Part shown: positions 35,653 through 44,738 of the stretch, one piece after another
How the letters are laid out: the number at the start of each line of letters is the position of its first letter
Numbering within the stretch: the stretch's first letter is position 1
Source of the DNA: Flavisolibacter tropicus
GTDB lineage: Bacteria; Bacteroidota; Bacteroidia; Chitinophagales; Chitinophagaceae
NCBI RefSeq assembly: GCF_001644645.1
Contig: NZ_CP011390.1
Coordinates: 930,001 to 994,000 of the forward strand
Reading direction: 5' to 3'
DNA length: 64,000 nt
Translations under genes and position numbers: made by a program
Notes under the pieces: model-generated
Databases searched by the model: none
The model's input: only the letters and a program-made list of their open reading frames with translations
What the model was told of the DNA's origin: nothing

Positions 35653-37206
35653 TTAGAAATATGTATAAACTGTTTTTAATGTATATGAATGACTATTAGT
35701 AGCAGGCGATAAATAAACAGTGATCACCTCTTTTGGATACCCGTTGTTATCATAAGTATAGTCAGACTGATAAGGATAAGCATTGGGATATGATCCAGTA
35801 TACTGTTGTTGTTGTGATACCAAATTGTTTTTAGATTGATTAGAAAGGTATAGATCTGGCCTGCCAATGAAAATATAAGGGTTGATATTAAAATCATACT
35901 GATATAGGCCTTTCTGACCACTTTGATTGGCTGCAACCGAACTTTCTACCAGGTTGCCTTTTTCATATATCTGGTTATAATCCATCGTATTGCTGTTGTG
36001 TGAATAGGAATATTTAATGTGCGCATTATTTCTGCCTGGCGTTTGATAATAAGTAACGAAAGCATTTGTTACAACACCATTTTCCGTGTGTTCAATGGCA
36101 TAAGGCCTCTTCATAATATCATAAAGAAACTCCGTGTTGACCAGGAAAACATCCTTAGGACTATATTGTACAATGCGCGTTATTTTATTATCAGTATTAT
36201 AGGCAAAAAATTCATAACGCACTAACTGTGGCTGCCCATTGTCTTGTCTATCATAATAATCAATACGGTGGAGGTGACCATCCGAATAGAAGTTATACTC
36301 TACTTTGCGCTCAGGTACATACAATCCATTTACTAGCCGGTAGACCATTTCCTGCTTTATCTTCTTAGGAGCCATTTTACCACCAATGCCATATACTTCT
36401 CCTTCACGTACTTGTTCATGGTTTAACACCATTGTACTGTTGATTCCCCATTTTGAAAACTCAAATGTATAACTGTGAGCAGCCTTTGGTATTTCTATTT
36501 CATTAGTACCTGCGGTTAAATCCAAAGTCTTTTGAGTTACTGGTCCATAATTATTTAATATGGTCAATTTTACAGTAGCGGGTATACTATCATAATAGAT
36601 ATCGCCAATTTGTGCATATGCTCTGAGCTTAATCTTGAAGAAAGGATTACCCTGATCTGGAGGAGTCGGCCCATCTACCGGATCGAATGCCCATGATGGA
36701 TAGCCAAAACTTTCAGGCTTATCTCCTATTTCTCTTTTTAGCACTTCCACTTGAACTGGAACTAATGCTGTTTGTGGCAAAGAGTAAGAGATATGTAACG
36801 GCTTAGCTACCAGCAATGCCTTTTCAGATCCTATAACAGGCGCCACAAATAGTGTTTTGTGGACATTGTTGTTTACCAAAAACTTTACTACGCGATATTT
36901 TCCATCAGGCAATTCCAAACTACTGGTCTTATAATTGCCTTCAAATTGTAAGGGAAGCTTAACATTATCCAATACTGTTTGATTTTGTTCATTTACAATC
37001 ATCACTTGCGCATATAGACTGGATGAACCTGTAGATGACTCTCTAGGTAAGTTTGCAATAACAAACTGATAGAGATTTGATTTGGTTGAAGGTTGTGAAG
37101 GTGGTTGAGGAGATGGGGTGACGATTGGATCTTCTTTTCTACAGGAAGCAAAGAAGAAAGAAACAAATGCCAAAAGACTTATAATTCGGATGTGTAGAGG
37201 ATGCAT
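35653..37206 (-). CDS. Large lipoprotein of unknown function
   Basis: 517 residues with a lipoprotein signal (LLAFVSFFFASC, Cys22), followed by a Pro/Ser-rich linker (TPSPQPPSQPS) of the kind that lifts surface lipoproteins off the membrane. The N-terminal half looks like an immunoglobulin-like or transthyretin-like beta-sandwich (YQFVIANLPRESSTGSSSLY, LELPDGKYRVVKFLV). The C-terminal half carries tyrosine-rich strands (YNFYSDGHLHRIDYYDRQDN, YKYDF-like units) that recall YD/RHS-type repeats or DUF4595-like domains. No enzyme motif was found. It is unrelated to the neighbouring pump as far as the sequence shows. Confidence 0.83.
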   Translation of the reverse strand: MHPLHIRIISLLAFVSFFFASCRKEDPIVTPSPQPPSQPSTKSNLYQFVIANLPRESSTGSSSLYAQVMIVNEQNQTVLDNVKLPLQFEGNYKTSSLELPDGKYRVVKFLVNNNVHKTLFVAPVIGSEKALLVAKPLHISYSLPQTALVPVQVEVLKREIGDKPESFGYPSWAFDPVDGPTPPDQGNPFFKIKLRAYAQIGDIYYDSIPATVKLTILNNYGPVTQKTLDLTAGTNEIEIPKAAHSYTFEFSKWGINSTMVLNHEQVREGEVYGIGGKMAPKKIKQEMVYRLVNGLYVPERKVEYNFYSDGHLHRIDYYDRQDNGQPQLVRYEFFAYNTDNKITRIVQYSPKDVFLVNTEFLYDIMKRPYAIEHTENGVVTNAFVTYYQTPGRNNAHIKYSYSHNSNTMDYNQIYEKGNLVESSVAANQSGQKGLYQYDFNINPYIFIGRPDLYLSNQSKNNLVSQQQQYTGSYPNAYPYQSDYTYDNNGYPKEVITVYLSPATNSHSYTLKTVYTYF

Positions 37207-37364
37207 TTTAAATGATTTGAGTTTTGGTTAACTGCTTTACTATAACCAATACCCTAGGGTCATTCAAAAGCGTTGGGTATACATAAACCCTTTAACAAGA
37301 CATTTGCAAATGCGCTTACAGTTTACTAGCCAATTATATGGGCCTGCATCTAAATCAATCCTAA

Positions 37365-39209
37365 TTATGCCTCTACCACCTCTTCTAGCGGAATAGCTAA
37401 TGTAAGTGTACAACCTGCAGTTGGTTTGCTATCTATGGTTAACTTACCATTCAAGCTTTCAGCCCTCCCTTGCATGTTATTGATCCCTATCCCATTTCGC
37501 TGTGCATTTATATCAAAGCCTTTACCATCATCTTTGATCTTTACTATTAGAGTGAAGTCACAAACCGAAATGGTAATATTTACGCGTGCAGCCTCGGCAT
37601 GTTTCAAGATGTTTGTCATGTGCTCTTGAATAATGCGGTAAACGCCCAAATGCACCTCCTGGGATATTTTTGCGTGATCACCATTAACCGTAAGGCTTAT
37701 CTGAAGTTTATTGGTAAGTTTTAATGCGCCAACTAGTTCTTTTATGGAATCAGCTAAGCTGATTTCACCAAGTGTAGGACTGGAAAGCCGTTTTGAGATG
37801 CTCCTTATTTCGTTTATACAATCGGATAAATACGTGGTAGCTTTTTCTAGTAACAATTGTTGATCGGGGTGTTTATCCAAACAAAGCTCAGTATAAAGTT
37901 TTACGGTAGTCAATACCTGGTTTACATTATCATGCAACTCTTTTCCTAATTGCGCTCGTTCCTGTTCCTGGGCCTGAATGGTTGCTTTATTCACTCGCTT
38001 CTGCCATTCCGTAACTTGCTTTTCAAAACGTTCCTGCAATATCTTTTTATCAGTTATGTCTCGAGAGTTAATTACAAAGCCATCAACGGCAGAATCATGA
38101 AGCATATTTATTGCCTTGGATTCTAGCCAGCGCCATTCCCCTTTCGCGTTTAAAAAGCGAAAAGGCTCTAAATCATCAACATAAGTTTCAGTAAAAAGCC
38201 GGGAAAAGGATTTAGCTAGTCGCACAACATCATTTGCATGTACCAAATCAAAAACATTTTTGCCAACTAGAGCTTTGGGCTCATAGCCCAAAATGCGATA
38301 AACAGATTCGGCCACATATAGGTAATTGCCTTCAACATCCAGAATGCCAATCATATCAAAGCCATTCTGTACCAGTGTGCGATATCGTCGTTCATTTGCC
38401 ATCAACAGTTGATCAGCCAATCTAGAATCTGTAATATCCTGAACTACACCTTTCAAAAGTGCAGGTATATTGTCTTTAAAAACCACTTCAATCCATTGTC
38501 TTACATAAATCACCTGCCCATTAGGCCGAATCATCCTGTGCTCCGTAAAGTAGTTGTTTAAAACACTAAAATCACTTAAATCCTTTTGTAAACGATCTCT
38601 ATCGTCCGGATGTACTAAAGACAGGTATACTGTTTGGGAAAATTCAGGATACTCTTCACGACTAATACCATATATTTCATAAAGTTGATCAGATGCCCAA
38701 TGGGTGCTTTTGTTTAACAGATCATATTCCCAACCAGCTACACGAGCCATTTGGTATACTTTCTTTAAACGCTCCTGTTTTTCTACTAATTGTTGCTCCA
38801 CTTTTTTCTTTTCCCGTCCATCTCTAGCTACACAGTACATAATTTGTTCTTCTTCATCCCATCGTGCCGACCAAACCAAGGGTATAATAGAACCATCCTT
38901 ACTACAAAAGCGATTTTCAAAATAGGTAACCTCTAAACCGTTTCTAATCTGCGAAAAAGTCTCCTGGCTTACTAATTTGTCATCACAATAAACCAGATCG
39001 TTTGATTGCATTCCTACCAATTCGCCAGGGGCATAACCTAATAATTTTTGAGAAGCCGCACCGACCTTCAAGAATATTCCCGTTTTATCAATTGTGCAAA
39101 TTATATCTACTGAGAAATCCATGATTTTTTGAATAGCACGCTGGCCATTTAGACTAGAATCAGGAGAAGTAAAGTCAGATGTTGGAAATGGCTGCATGTG
39201 GATTTTCAT
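37365..39209 (-). CDS. Cytoplasmic PAS sensor histidine kinase, NarX/LuxR-partner type
   Basis: 614 residues from the ATG at 39207-39209; an upstream ATG at 39236 would add nine residues. Three PAS domains in series (about 30-140, 145-265 and 275-390; motifs LLGYAPGELVG, HPDDRDRLQKDL and ILGYEPKALVGKNVFDLVH) precede a HisKA_3 dimerisation domain with the phospho-accepting His in LGKELHDNVNQVL. The ATPase domain has HMTNILKHAEA and DDGKGFDI. No membrane helix is present. Kinases of this class usually phosphorylate LuxR-type regulators, but no such gene is adjacent, so it is an orphan in this window. Conserved PAS ligand residues cannot be assigned. Confidence 0.92.
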   Translation of the reverse strand: MKIHMQPFPTSDFTSPDSSLNGQRAIQKIMDFSVDIICTIDKTGIFLKVGAASQKLLGYAPGELVGMQSNDLVYCDDKLVSQETFSQIRNGLEVTYFENRFCSKDGSIIPLVWSARWDEEEQIMYCVARDGREKKKVEQQLVEKQERLKKVYQMARVAGWEYDLLNKSTHWASDQLYEIYGISREEYPEFSQTVYLSLVHPDDRDRLQKDLSDFSVLNNYFTEHRMIRPNGQVIYVRQWIEVVFKDNIPALLKGVVQDITDSRLADQLLMANERRYRTLVQNGFDMIGILDVEGNYLYVAESVYRILGYEPKALVGKNVFDLVHANDVVRLAKSFSRLFTETYVDDLEPFRFLNAKGEWRWLESKAINMLHDSAVDGFVINSRDITDKKILQERFEKQVTEWQKRVNKATIQAQEQERAQLGKELHDNVNQVLTTVKLYTELCLDKHPDQQLLLEKATTYLSDCINEIRSISKRLSSPTLGEISLADSIKELVGALKLTNKLQISLTVNGDHAKISQEVHLGVYRIIQEHMTNILKHAEAARVNITISVCDFTLIVKIKDDGKGFDINAQRNGIGINNMQGRAESLNGKLTIDSKPTAGCTLTLAIPLEEVVEA

Positions 39210-39236
39210 AAAGTTTGTCGGATAGAAAGTGTTCAA

Positions 39237-39742
39237 AGATATATTACATAAAACCCATATAATATTACAGCTAATTGACTTAAATCAACCTGCAATCTAT
39301 CTTTTTTTCAATGTTTTTATAAAATGATCTTTACCGAATGTGTCGTCAACAGGCTAGCGCTTATTGATTTTTCCTACGACTTTTCAAGGCCTTACTGAAC
39401 TATTTTAGATCTATTTCTACCATATCACTCCTATTTATCCAGTATATTACGTCTCTATTAGGGCGAGACACATACGAGATATTTCGGTATGAAGGGGCGC
39501 CAGCTATTACGCTTAACGACATATGGCTCAAAATCTCCTTAATCTCAAAAAACCAATTGAAGACGCCGTTTTGTCAAACCCTTCTTAAACTTAAAAGGGG
39601 AGTTACTGTAAAAGCTTAAAAATCAGCGTTCCACCGTTATTTTTGCAGATGTCTGCTCAATGATCCACTACGAAGGATGGGAAGTAGACCGTTAATCTTA
39701 CATAGAGTAAAATCAAACAATCGCTCATTTTATAAATAGTTT
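39237..39742. other. Intergenic region between the PAS kinase and ABC exporter genes
   Basis: About 500 bp with no credible gene. A possible -7 element, TATTTTTG at 39638-39645, lies about 100 bp upstream of the exporter start. No matching TTG was found at the proper -33 distance. Confidence 0.4.
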
Positions 39743-40006
39743 ATGGCCCGGGGAAGAGGTAATTACAACAGTAATGGAAAACAAAAGGATGAATCACCTA
39801 AAGTCAAGATCACCAAAGAAAGTCTACGGCAGGCCTTAGTTCTCTTTACTTATTTAAAGCCGTATAAAAGCAAATTCATTCTTAGCCTTGTTTTCATTGT
39901 TCTTTCCGCTTTTACCACCAGCTTATTTCCACTCTTTTTAGGAAAGATGATTGATGCCGCCTCGCCTGGTGCATCTTTACCCTCCCTGGAATGGGGGCAG
40001 GGTTAG
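39743..40006 (+). pseudogene. MsbA-like ABC exporter, N-terminal part (frameshift-split)
   Basis: 87 residues: a basic start (MARGRGNYNSNGKQKDESPK), then the first membrane helix of an ABC exporter (FILSLVFIVLSAFTTSLFPL) and FLGKMIDAASPG. The frame then ends at LEWGQG and stop. A run of five G at 39993-39997 would need a sixth base to read LEWGAGLGFTLKN and join the frame at 39991. With that repair this is the first part of one 634-residue exporter. Translational coupling of two separate chains (ATG at 39991 overlapping the TAG at 40004-40006) is possible but unlikely, because the split falls within the transmembrane domain. Confidence 0.82.
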
Positions 40007-41646
40007 GATTTACGCTTAAGAATGTTCATTGGAGCTTAAATACCACGCTACTGCTCATTTTTATACAGTTAAGTGTACAGACTATCTTCTCTTTTATGAG
40101 AGTATATCTTCTGACGGAAGTTGGGGAGAAATCTTTGGAGGATCTGCGTCGTGATGTGTATACAAAGCTACTCAGTATGCCTATGGCTTATTTTGCAGAA
40201 AAACGGGTAGGTGAACTGAGTAACCGTATTTCGTCTGACCTTTCGCAAATACAAGATGCCATTTCCTTCACCTTAGCTGAATTTCTCAGAGGCATTTTTA
40301 CCTTGTTGATCGGGTTAGTATTTATCTTCTGGATCAGTGCAAAACTGGCCTTGGTAATGCTGGCTGTGGTACCTGTAATAGCCATCCTAGCTGTAGTATT
40401 TGGTGTACGTATTAGAAAGATGGCTCGCCGTGCACAGGATCAGTTGGCAGATAGTGGTACCATTGTACAGGAGACCTTTCAAGGCATTTCTATAGTGAAA
40501 GCCTTTACCAGTGAGTTTTATGAGATTACTCGTTATGTAAAAAGTGTACAATCAGTAGTAAATACAGCTATCGCCAATGCCCGCTACCGTGGTGCCTTTA
40601 TTTCATTTATGATCTTTAGTGTATTTGGCGCCATTGCGTTTGTAATGTGGTATGGTGCACATATGATCCAATCAGGCCAACTTACCATAGGTTCATTGAC
40701 CATGTTTGTTATTTTCTCCATGTTCGTGGGAGGAACCTTTGCCGGCTTTGCCGATTTGTTTGGCCAACTTCAAAAAACACTCGGAGCTACACAGAGTGTA
40801 CGTGAAATCTTGCGTAGTGAAGGAGAACCTATTGAACTGAAGTCAACAATAGTTGAGCCTACATATGAGTTAAAAGGACAAGTAAGCTTTGATCAAGTGG
40901 CCTTTAGCTATCCTGGCCGTAAAGATGTACCTGTGTTGAGAAATATTTCGCTATCTGCCAACAATGGAGAGCAAATAGCGCTAGTAGGACCAAGTGGTGC
41001 CGGAAAGAGCACGCTGGCAGCTTTATTATTGCGCTTCTATGAACCGAATGATGGAGCCGTTTTATTTGATAATAGACCCGCCAACTCTATTCCTCTCTCT
41101 CAATTACGCAAACAAATTGCACTAGTACCTCAAGACATCATTTTGTTTGGAGGCACAATCAAAGAGAATATTGCCTACGGCAAACCTGATGCTACTGATG
41201 CAGAAATCCAAGAGGCTGCGCGTAAGGCAAATGCACATCACTTTATTTCACAGTTTCCAGAACAGTACGAAACCGTTGTTGGTGAGCGTGGTATTAAACT
41301 GAGTGGTGGTCAGCGTCAGCGTATAGCCATTGCGAGAGCTATTTTAAAAGATCCATCTATTTTAATATTGGATGAAGCAACCTCTTCTTTAGACAGCGAA
41401 AGCGAGCAACTAGTACAAGAGGCATTAGATAACCTGATGAGGGGACGTACTTCTTTTGTTATTGCTCACCGACTGTCTACTATTCGCAATGCTGATAAGA
41501 TCGTTGTGATTGATAAAGGAACAGTAGTAGAAACGGGTTCTCATCAGGAGTTAATGGCCAACAATGGGCTATATCGAAAGTTGAATGAAATGCAATTTGA
41601 GTTTGGAAGTGTTACGACTTCACCGATTGATATTACTGGCGAGTAG
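39991..41646 (+). CDS. MsbA-like ABC exporter, main part (transmembrane and ATPase domains)
   Basis: 551 residues holding the remaining five membrane helices of a type IV (MsbA/MDR-like) exporter and a full nucleotide-binding domain. Visible motifs are the coupling-helix region LPMAYF-like SMPMAYFAEKRVGELSNR, Walker A GPSGAGKST, Q-loop LVPQDIILFGGTI, signature LSGGQRQRIAIARA, Walker B ILILDEATSS and switch His in FVIAHRLSTI. It would work as a homodimer in the inner membrane, exporting lipid or drug-like molecules. The first helix is encoded in another frame at 39743-40006. A single missing base in the G run at 39993-39997 explains the break, so the real gene is most likely 39743-41646. Confidence 0.88.
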   Translation: MGAGLGFTLKNVHWSLNTTLLLIFIQLSVQTIFSFMRVYLLTEVGEKSLEDLRRDVYTKLLSMPMAYFAEKRVGELSNRISSDLSQIQDAISFTLAEFLRGIFTLLIGLVFIFWISAKLALVMLAVVPVIAILAVVFGVRIRKMARRAQDQLADSGTIVQETFQGISIVKAFTSEFYEITRYVKSVQSVVNTAIANARYRGAFISFMIFSVFGAIAFVMWYGAHMIQSGQLTIGSLTMFVIFSMFVGGTFAGFADLFGQLQKTLGATQSVREILRSEGEPIELKSTIVEPTYELKGQVSFDQVAFSYPGRKDVPVLRNISLSANNGEQIALVGPSGAGKSTLAALLLRFYEPNDGAVLFDNRPANSIPLSQLRKQIALVPQDIILFGGTIKENIAYGKPDATDAEIQEAARKANAHHFISQFPEQYETVVGERGIKLSGGQRQRIAIARAILKDPSILILDEATSSLDSESEQLVQEALDNLMRGRTSFVIAHRLSTIRNADKIVVIDKGTVVETGSHQELMANNGLYRKLNEMQFEFGSVTTSPIDITGE

Positions 41647-41654
41647 GTTTACTA

Positions 41655-41690
41655 TTGTGAATGGTGAGTGGTGAATGGTCAATGATTAGT
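41655..41690. repeat. Dispersed GTGAGTGGTGAAT-type repeat, copy 1
   Basis: Contains ggtgagtggtgaatggtcaa. Related copies are at 44103-44136, 45927-45955 and 47479-47520. Confidence 0.6.
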
Positions 41691-41753
41691 GTTCTATTTG
41701 AGTGTAAGTTCTGACTGAATTCTAACATATAGGTATTTATTTCTTCCTTATCC

Positions 41754-42467
41754 CTATACGCGATTAGGTGCTGTAGAAGTTTTTTCAATCCAGCGTATAC
41801 CTGAACTTGAAAGTTCAACCATATTAATGGGGATGCTTACAAAAGTTGGTGTTAGTTTACACCCTTCTTCTATTACCCTACTAGCAAGGATTTCAGGCGT
41901 TAAGGCCCAATCTTTTTCTGGTAAAGAAGATGGTAAATAGCCTGTATTTCCAATGGCTCTCCAAAAGCAACTTGTAGTTGTATTTATATCTGAAATGGTT
42001 GTACTTCTGGAAGTAACCGTTACTTTCAAGTCTTTTGAACCGGTAATTAAATAATCCAGCACATAGGCTGTGGGAATATTCTTATGGCGCTTTATTAAAA
42101 ACACTTCTCCAGCCGCACCGCCAACGTTTCTTAATTGCTGAAAAACAGCAGGACTACTAGTTTTTAAACTTGTAAAATATTGTTTTAATTCAGCAGCTAA
42201 AGAATGTGTGATTTGTGCAACAGCATCGCGGAAGTTGGCAAATTTAGCCAGGCAATTATGTAAGAGGCGATGAACACTAAACCCTTTTACTTCTTCATGA
42301 AATCCGCAAACAGCATAATAACAGTCATTGGTCTCGTAAATTTTATCAATGGTGTCTGTTTTATGAATGCCTTTCTCATCCAGATAAGTCTTTCGACTAT
42401 CGGCAGCTAACAGAATTCGCTGGTTTGTTACTACCATGACTAATATAGTGGCATAGAGGGCATCCAT
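41754..42467 (-). CDS. Proteasome-like Ntn-hydrolase candidate (uncharacterised)
   Basis: 237 residues of no family that I can name with certainty. The N-terminus resembles a 20S proteasome/HslV beta subunit: a strand starting at Thr7 (ATILVMVVTNQRILL), AADSR with Asp23 sixteen residues after Thr7, and TIDKIYE with Lys42. These three could correspond to the catalytic Thr1-Asp17-Lys33 set after removal of a six-residue leader. A hydrophobic strand, YYAVCGF, follows as in proteasome subunits. The C-terminal half is not recognised. No signal peptide is seen. It is convergent with the ABC exporter gene and has no obvious operon partner. A non-catalytic protein of the same fold is equally possible. 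Confidence 0.65.
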   Translation of the reverse strand: MDALYATILVMVVTNQRILLAADSRKTYLDEKGIHKTDTIDKIYETNDCYYAVCGFHEEVKGFSVHRLLHNCLAKFANFRDAVAQITHSLAAELKQYFTSLKTSSPAVFQQLRNVGGAAGEVFLIKRHKNIPTAYVLDYLITGSKDLKVTVTSRSTTISDINTTTSCFWRAIGNTGYLPSSLPEKDWALTPEILASRVIEEGCKLTPTFVSIPINMVELSSSGIRWIEKTSTAPNRV

Positions 42468-42565
42468 ATATAAGAATCTCCTTAAAGATACGCCGGTATT
42501 ATTTTGTAATAAAGTGTAGGTCGTAACCTACTATCGCCATTGTATACAAGAATGTAGATTTGCTT

Positions 42566-44035
42566 TTACTGCGCTAGTGTTTTTGAAAGACTCACCAGGC
42601 TGCTGTCTTCACCTTTATCATCTTCTATTTTGTACTTCACTTTACCTTTTATATCATAAGTGTCTTTTCCTTTTCCTCCTACGAATAGTAGCCTGATCTT
42701 ACTATTGGTACCATCTTCTACCACAAATTGGTCATTACCATCAAAGCCTTGTAGTTTTATTTGCCATGTTTCCTTACGGGTAAAGACACGCTCGTAAACT
42801 TTATGTGCGGCTTTACCATCTTTCCATGCATAGACCTGTATTATTAGGTTGCTGTTGTTGCCGGAAATATGAAAGAGCTCCTCCTGATCCGTTCCATTTA
42901 TTGTTACCATCTGCGATAAGAAATGATAGTATTTCATTCCCTTATGTAACAGATCATCCCGTCTATCCTTTAATTTTTGCTCCATTTCTGGTCCGCTGAT
43001 CGGATAGATTTCAGGGGGCATTTTAAGCATAGCCTGATGGATCAAATCGTCTGTTAGCTGTGCTTGTACAAAGCGAATGGTGCTATCCCAAACCTTAGCA
43101 TCTAAAGTGTTTAAAAAGAGCTTATCAAACTTCCAGGATTTGTAACTCAAGTTTTTTACTTGTCTCAAGTTGTCTCTAAAGCCTACAAAATGCTTGGCAG
43201 ATATCATTTGTGCCAATTTCACCAATATTCCATTGGAGGAAAAATAGGCCTGATCACGGTCGCGCGGTATTGGGTAATAATAATCGATATTATTTATTTC
43301 TTGCTGCCCCCAACGCCACTGATCGGCGTGACGATCCCAATCAGAGATCAGCATATCTAATAAGCGTGCTTTTAATAAATTTTGTTGCTGGATAAGGTGA
43401 TTGTTTTCGGTTAATATCTTTTCAAACATCTCATCTGTGCCTTCCGACTTACCATTATCCGGCGTTGGTGATTTCTGTTCCAGTAAACAAAGGCGATTGG
43501 CAAAAATGGTTTGATATTGCCCAAAGGCTGGATCATTAGGAACAAAATAGATAACCGGAATAGGCGCTACGACTCCCAATGCTTTTGCCATTGGCGGTAT
43601 TGTTACCGGCGCATATGGATGAGCTGCTGAAACCAAATCCTGCACCACCCGTTGTGCCAGTGTATGGCGAAGTGCTGGTGGTAATGCCTTTTCTACCTCT
43701 TTATCGATAGTCCGCAGTACCCACTCACGCCCCTGCTTATCCTTAAACTGAAGCGACTTAGTTTGGTTACCACCACCTAACTCATCAATTGTAAAATCTG
43801 TTTGGGCCAAGCGGAATACAGGCAACTTAACTGCTGTACCCCATTCTTGCCTGTAATTCGTCCCTAATAGCAAACGCTTAAAGAAAGAAGGATCTTTATA
43901 CTCTTCACTTGCTTTCCATGTCATTGAATCACTTACTGCTTTCTGTGGGGGCTGAGCATCACATAGGTTAGCGATCAAAGACAAGCTTATCAATAATAAG
44001 TTTCGCATTGGCACCATTACATTCATTACGTTCAA
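42566..44035 (-). CDS. Secreted protein with atypical-kinase-like motifs
   Basis: 489 residues with a signal peptide (hydrophobic 12-27, LLLISLSLIANLCDAQ; Met10 may be the true start). The sequence LLDMLISDWDRHADQWRW (about 225-242) followed by YYYPIPRDRDQAYF (252-265) recalls the catalytic loop DxxRHxxN and metal-binding Asp of atypical kinases such as HipA, CotH or FAM20. REWVLRTIDKE (103-113) could be the nucleotide-binding Lys strand. In Bacteroidota a similar region is found next to metallophosphoesterase domains; here it stands alone. The C-terminus has a small beta domain (GGKGKDTYDIKGKVKYKIED). Kinase activity outside the cytoplasm is an inference, and the protein may be inactive. Confidence 0.72.
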   Translation of the reverse strand: MNVMNVMVPMRNLLLISLSLIANLCDAQPPQKAVSDSMTWKASEEYKDPSFFKRLLLGTNYRQEWGTAVKLPVFRLAQTDFTIDELGGGNQTKSLQFKDKQGREWVLRTIDKEVEKALPPALRHTLAQRVVQDLVSAAHPYAPVTIPPMAKALGVVAPIPVIYFVPNDPAFGQYQTIFANRLCLLEQKSPTPDNGKSEGTDEMFEKILTENNHLIQQQNLLKARLLDMLISDWDRHADQWRWGQQEINNIDYYYPIPRDRDQAYFSSNGILVKLAQMISAKHFVGFRDNLRQVKNLSYKSWKFDKLFLNTLDAKVWDSTIRFVQAQLTDDLIHQAMLKMPPEIYPISGPEMEQKLKDRRDDLLHKGMKYYHFLSQMVTINGTDQEELFHISGNNSNLIIQVYAWKDGKAAHKVYERVFTRKETWQIKLQGFDGNDQFVVEDGTNSKIRLLFVGGKGKDTYDIKGKVKYKIEDDKGEDSSLVSLSKTLAQ

Positions 44036-44102
44036 TTACTTACTACTCTAATTAGTCTATGGCAATAGTTATGCAAAACTTGTACTAAGGCACAGGTGGC
44101 AG

Positions 44103-44136
44103 GAATAGTCAGTGGTGAATGGTCAATAGTCAATGG
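44103..44136. repeat. Dispersed GTGAGTGGTGAAT-type repeat, copy 2
   Basis: agtggtgaatggtcaatagt and neighbouring bases, in the spacer upstream of the kinase-like gene. Same word family as copies 1, 3 and 4. Confidence 0.55.
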
Positions 44137-44233
44137 AAAAATTTGTTATTGATATTTCCTTATTTTGAGTATTGTAACAAACCTTCACTATGAAATTTAT
44201 TACTTCCTATTGAGCACATTCACTTTTGTGCAT

Positions 44234-44680
44234 TTATTGACCAGATGGATTGGCTACGCGGCGCCATGTTTGCAAAACATCTGAATTGTTGGCCGATTTT
44301 GTGGCTATTCGTATTTCATCGTTAGTCAATACTGTTATTGTACCATCTGTATAGGACAAGGTACCGTTACAAGAGTTTACAATGCTGTTTAGGCTGAACG
44401 TTCCTCCCTGTAAGCTTTTTAGATTTTTCCAAACTACATCTCCTTCTCTAAGACAATAGGTGTTATTAGCCAACGTACGAGCTGTACCATTACTATAGCC
44501 AGGAACCACTGTTACTACAGTTCCTTCCAAGGCTTTATTATCGCTTGATGATGCTAATTGCCAGTTGCCATTAAGAGAGAATAAGCCGCCACTGGTATTA
44601 GTGGGCAGGTTTTTGATCGTATCGCATTGCGTAAAAAGCGTTACTATTGCGGCACTTAAGGCAAAGAAATATCGTTTCAT
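44234..44680 (-). CDS. Small lipoprotein, META- or lipocalin-like
   Basis: 148 residues. The signal MKRYFFALSAAIVTLFTQC ends in lipidated Cys19. After a short linker, SLNGNWQLASSSDNKALEG opens a single beta-rich domain with the G-x-W pattern common to META and lipocalin-like lipoproteins. The rest (CNGTLSYTDGTITVLTNDEI) continues in short strands. Such proteins are usually of unknown function and sit on the inner or outer membrane. It is divergent from rlmH with a 58-bp spacer. There is no sign of damage. Confidence 0.8.
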   Translation of the reverse strand: MKRYFFALSAAIVTLFTQCDTIKNLPTNTSGGLFSLNGNWQLASSSDNKALEGTVVTVVPGYSNGTARTLANNTYCLREGDVVWKNLKSLQGGTFSLNSIVNSCNGTLSYTDGTITVLTNDEIRIATKSANNSDVLQTWRRVANPSGQ

Positions 44681-44738
44681 AAAATACTTTATTCACTGCC
44701 TATTCATTAACTGTGCCAGACTCTAATACCTAAACTAC

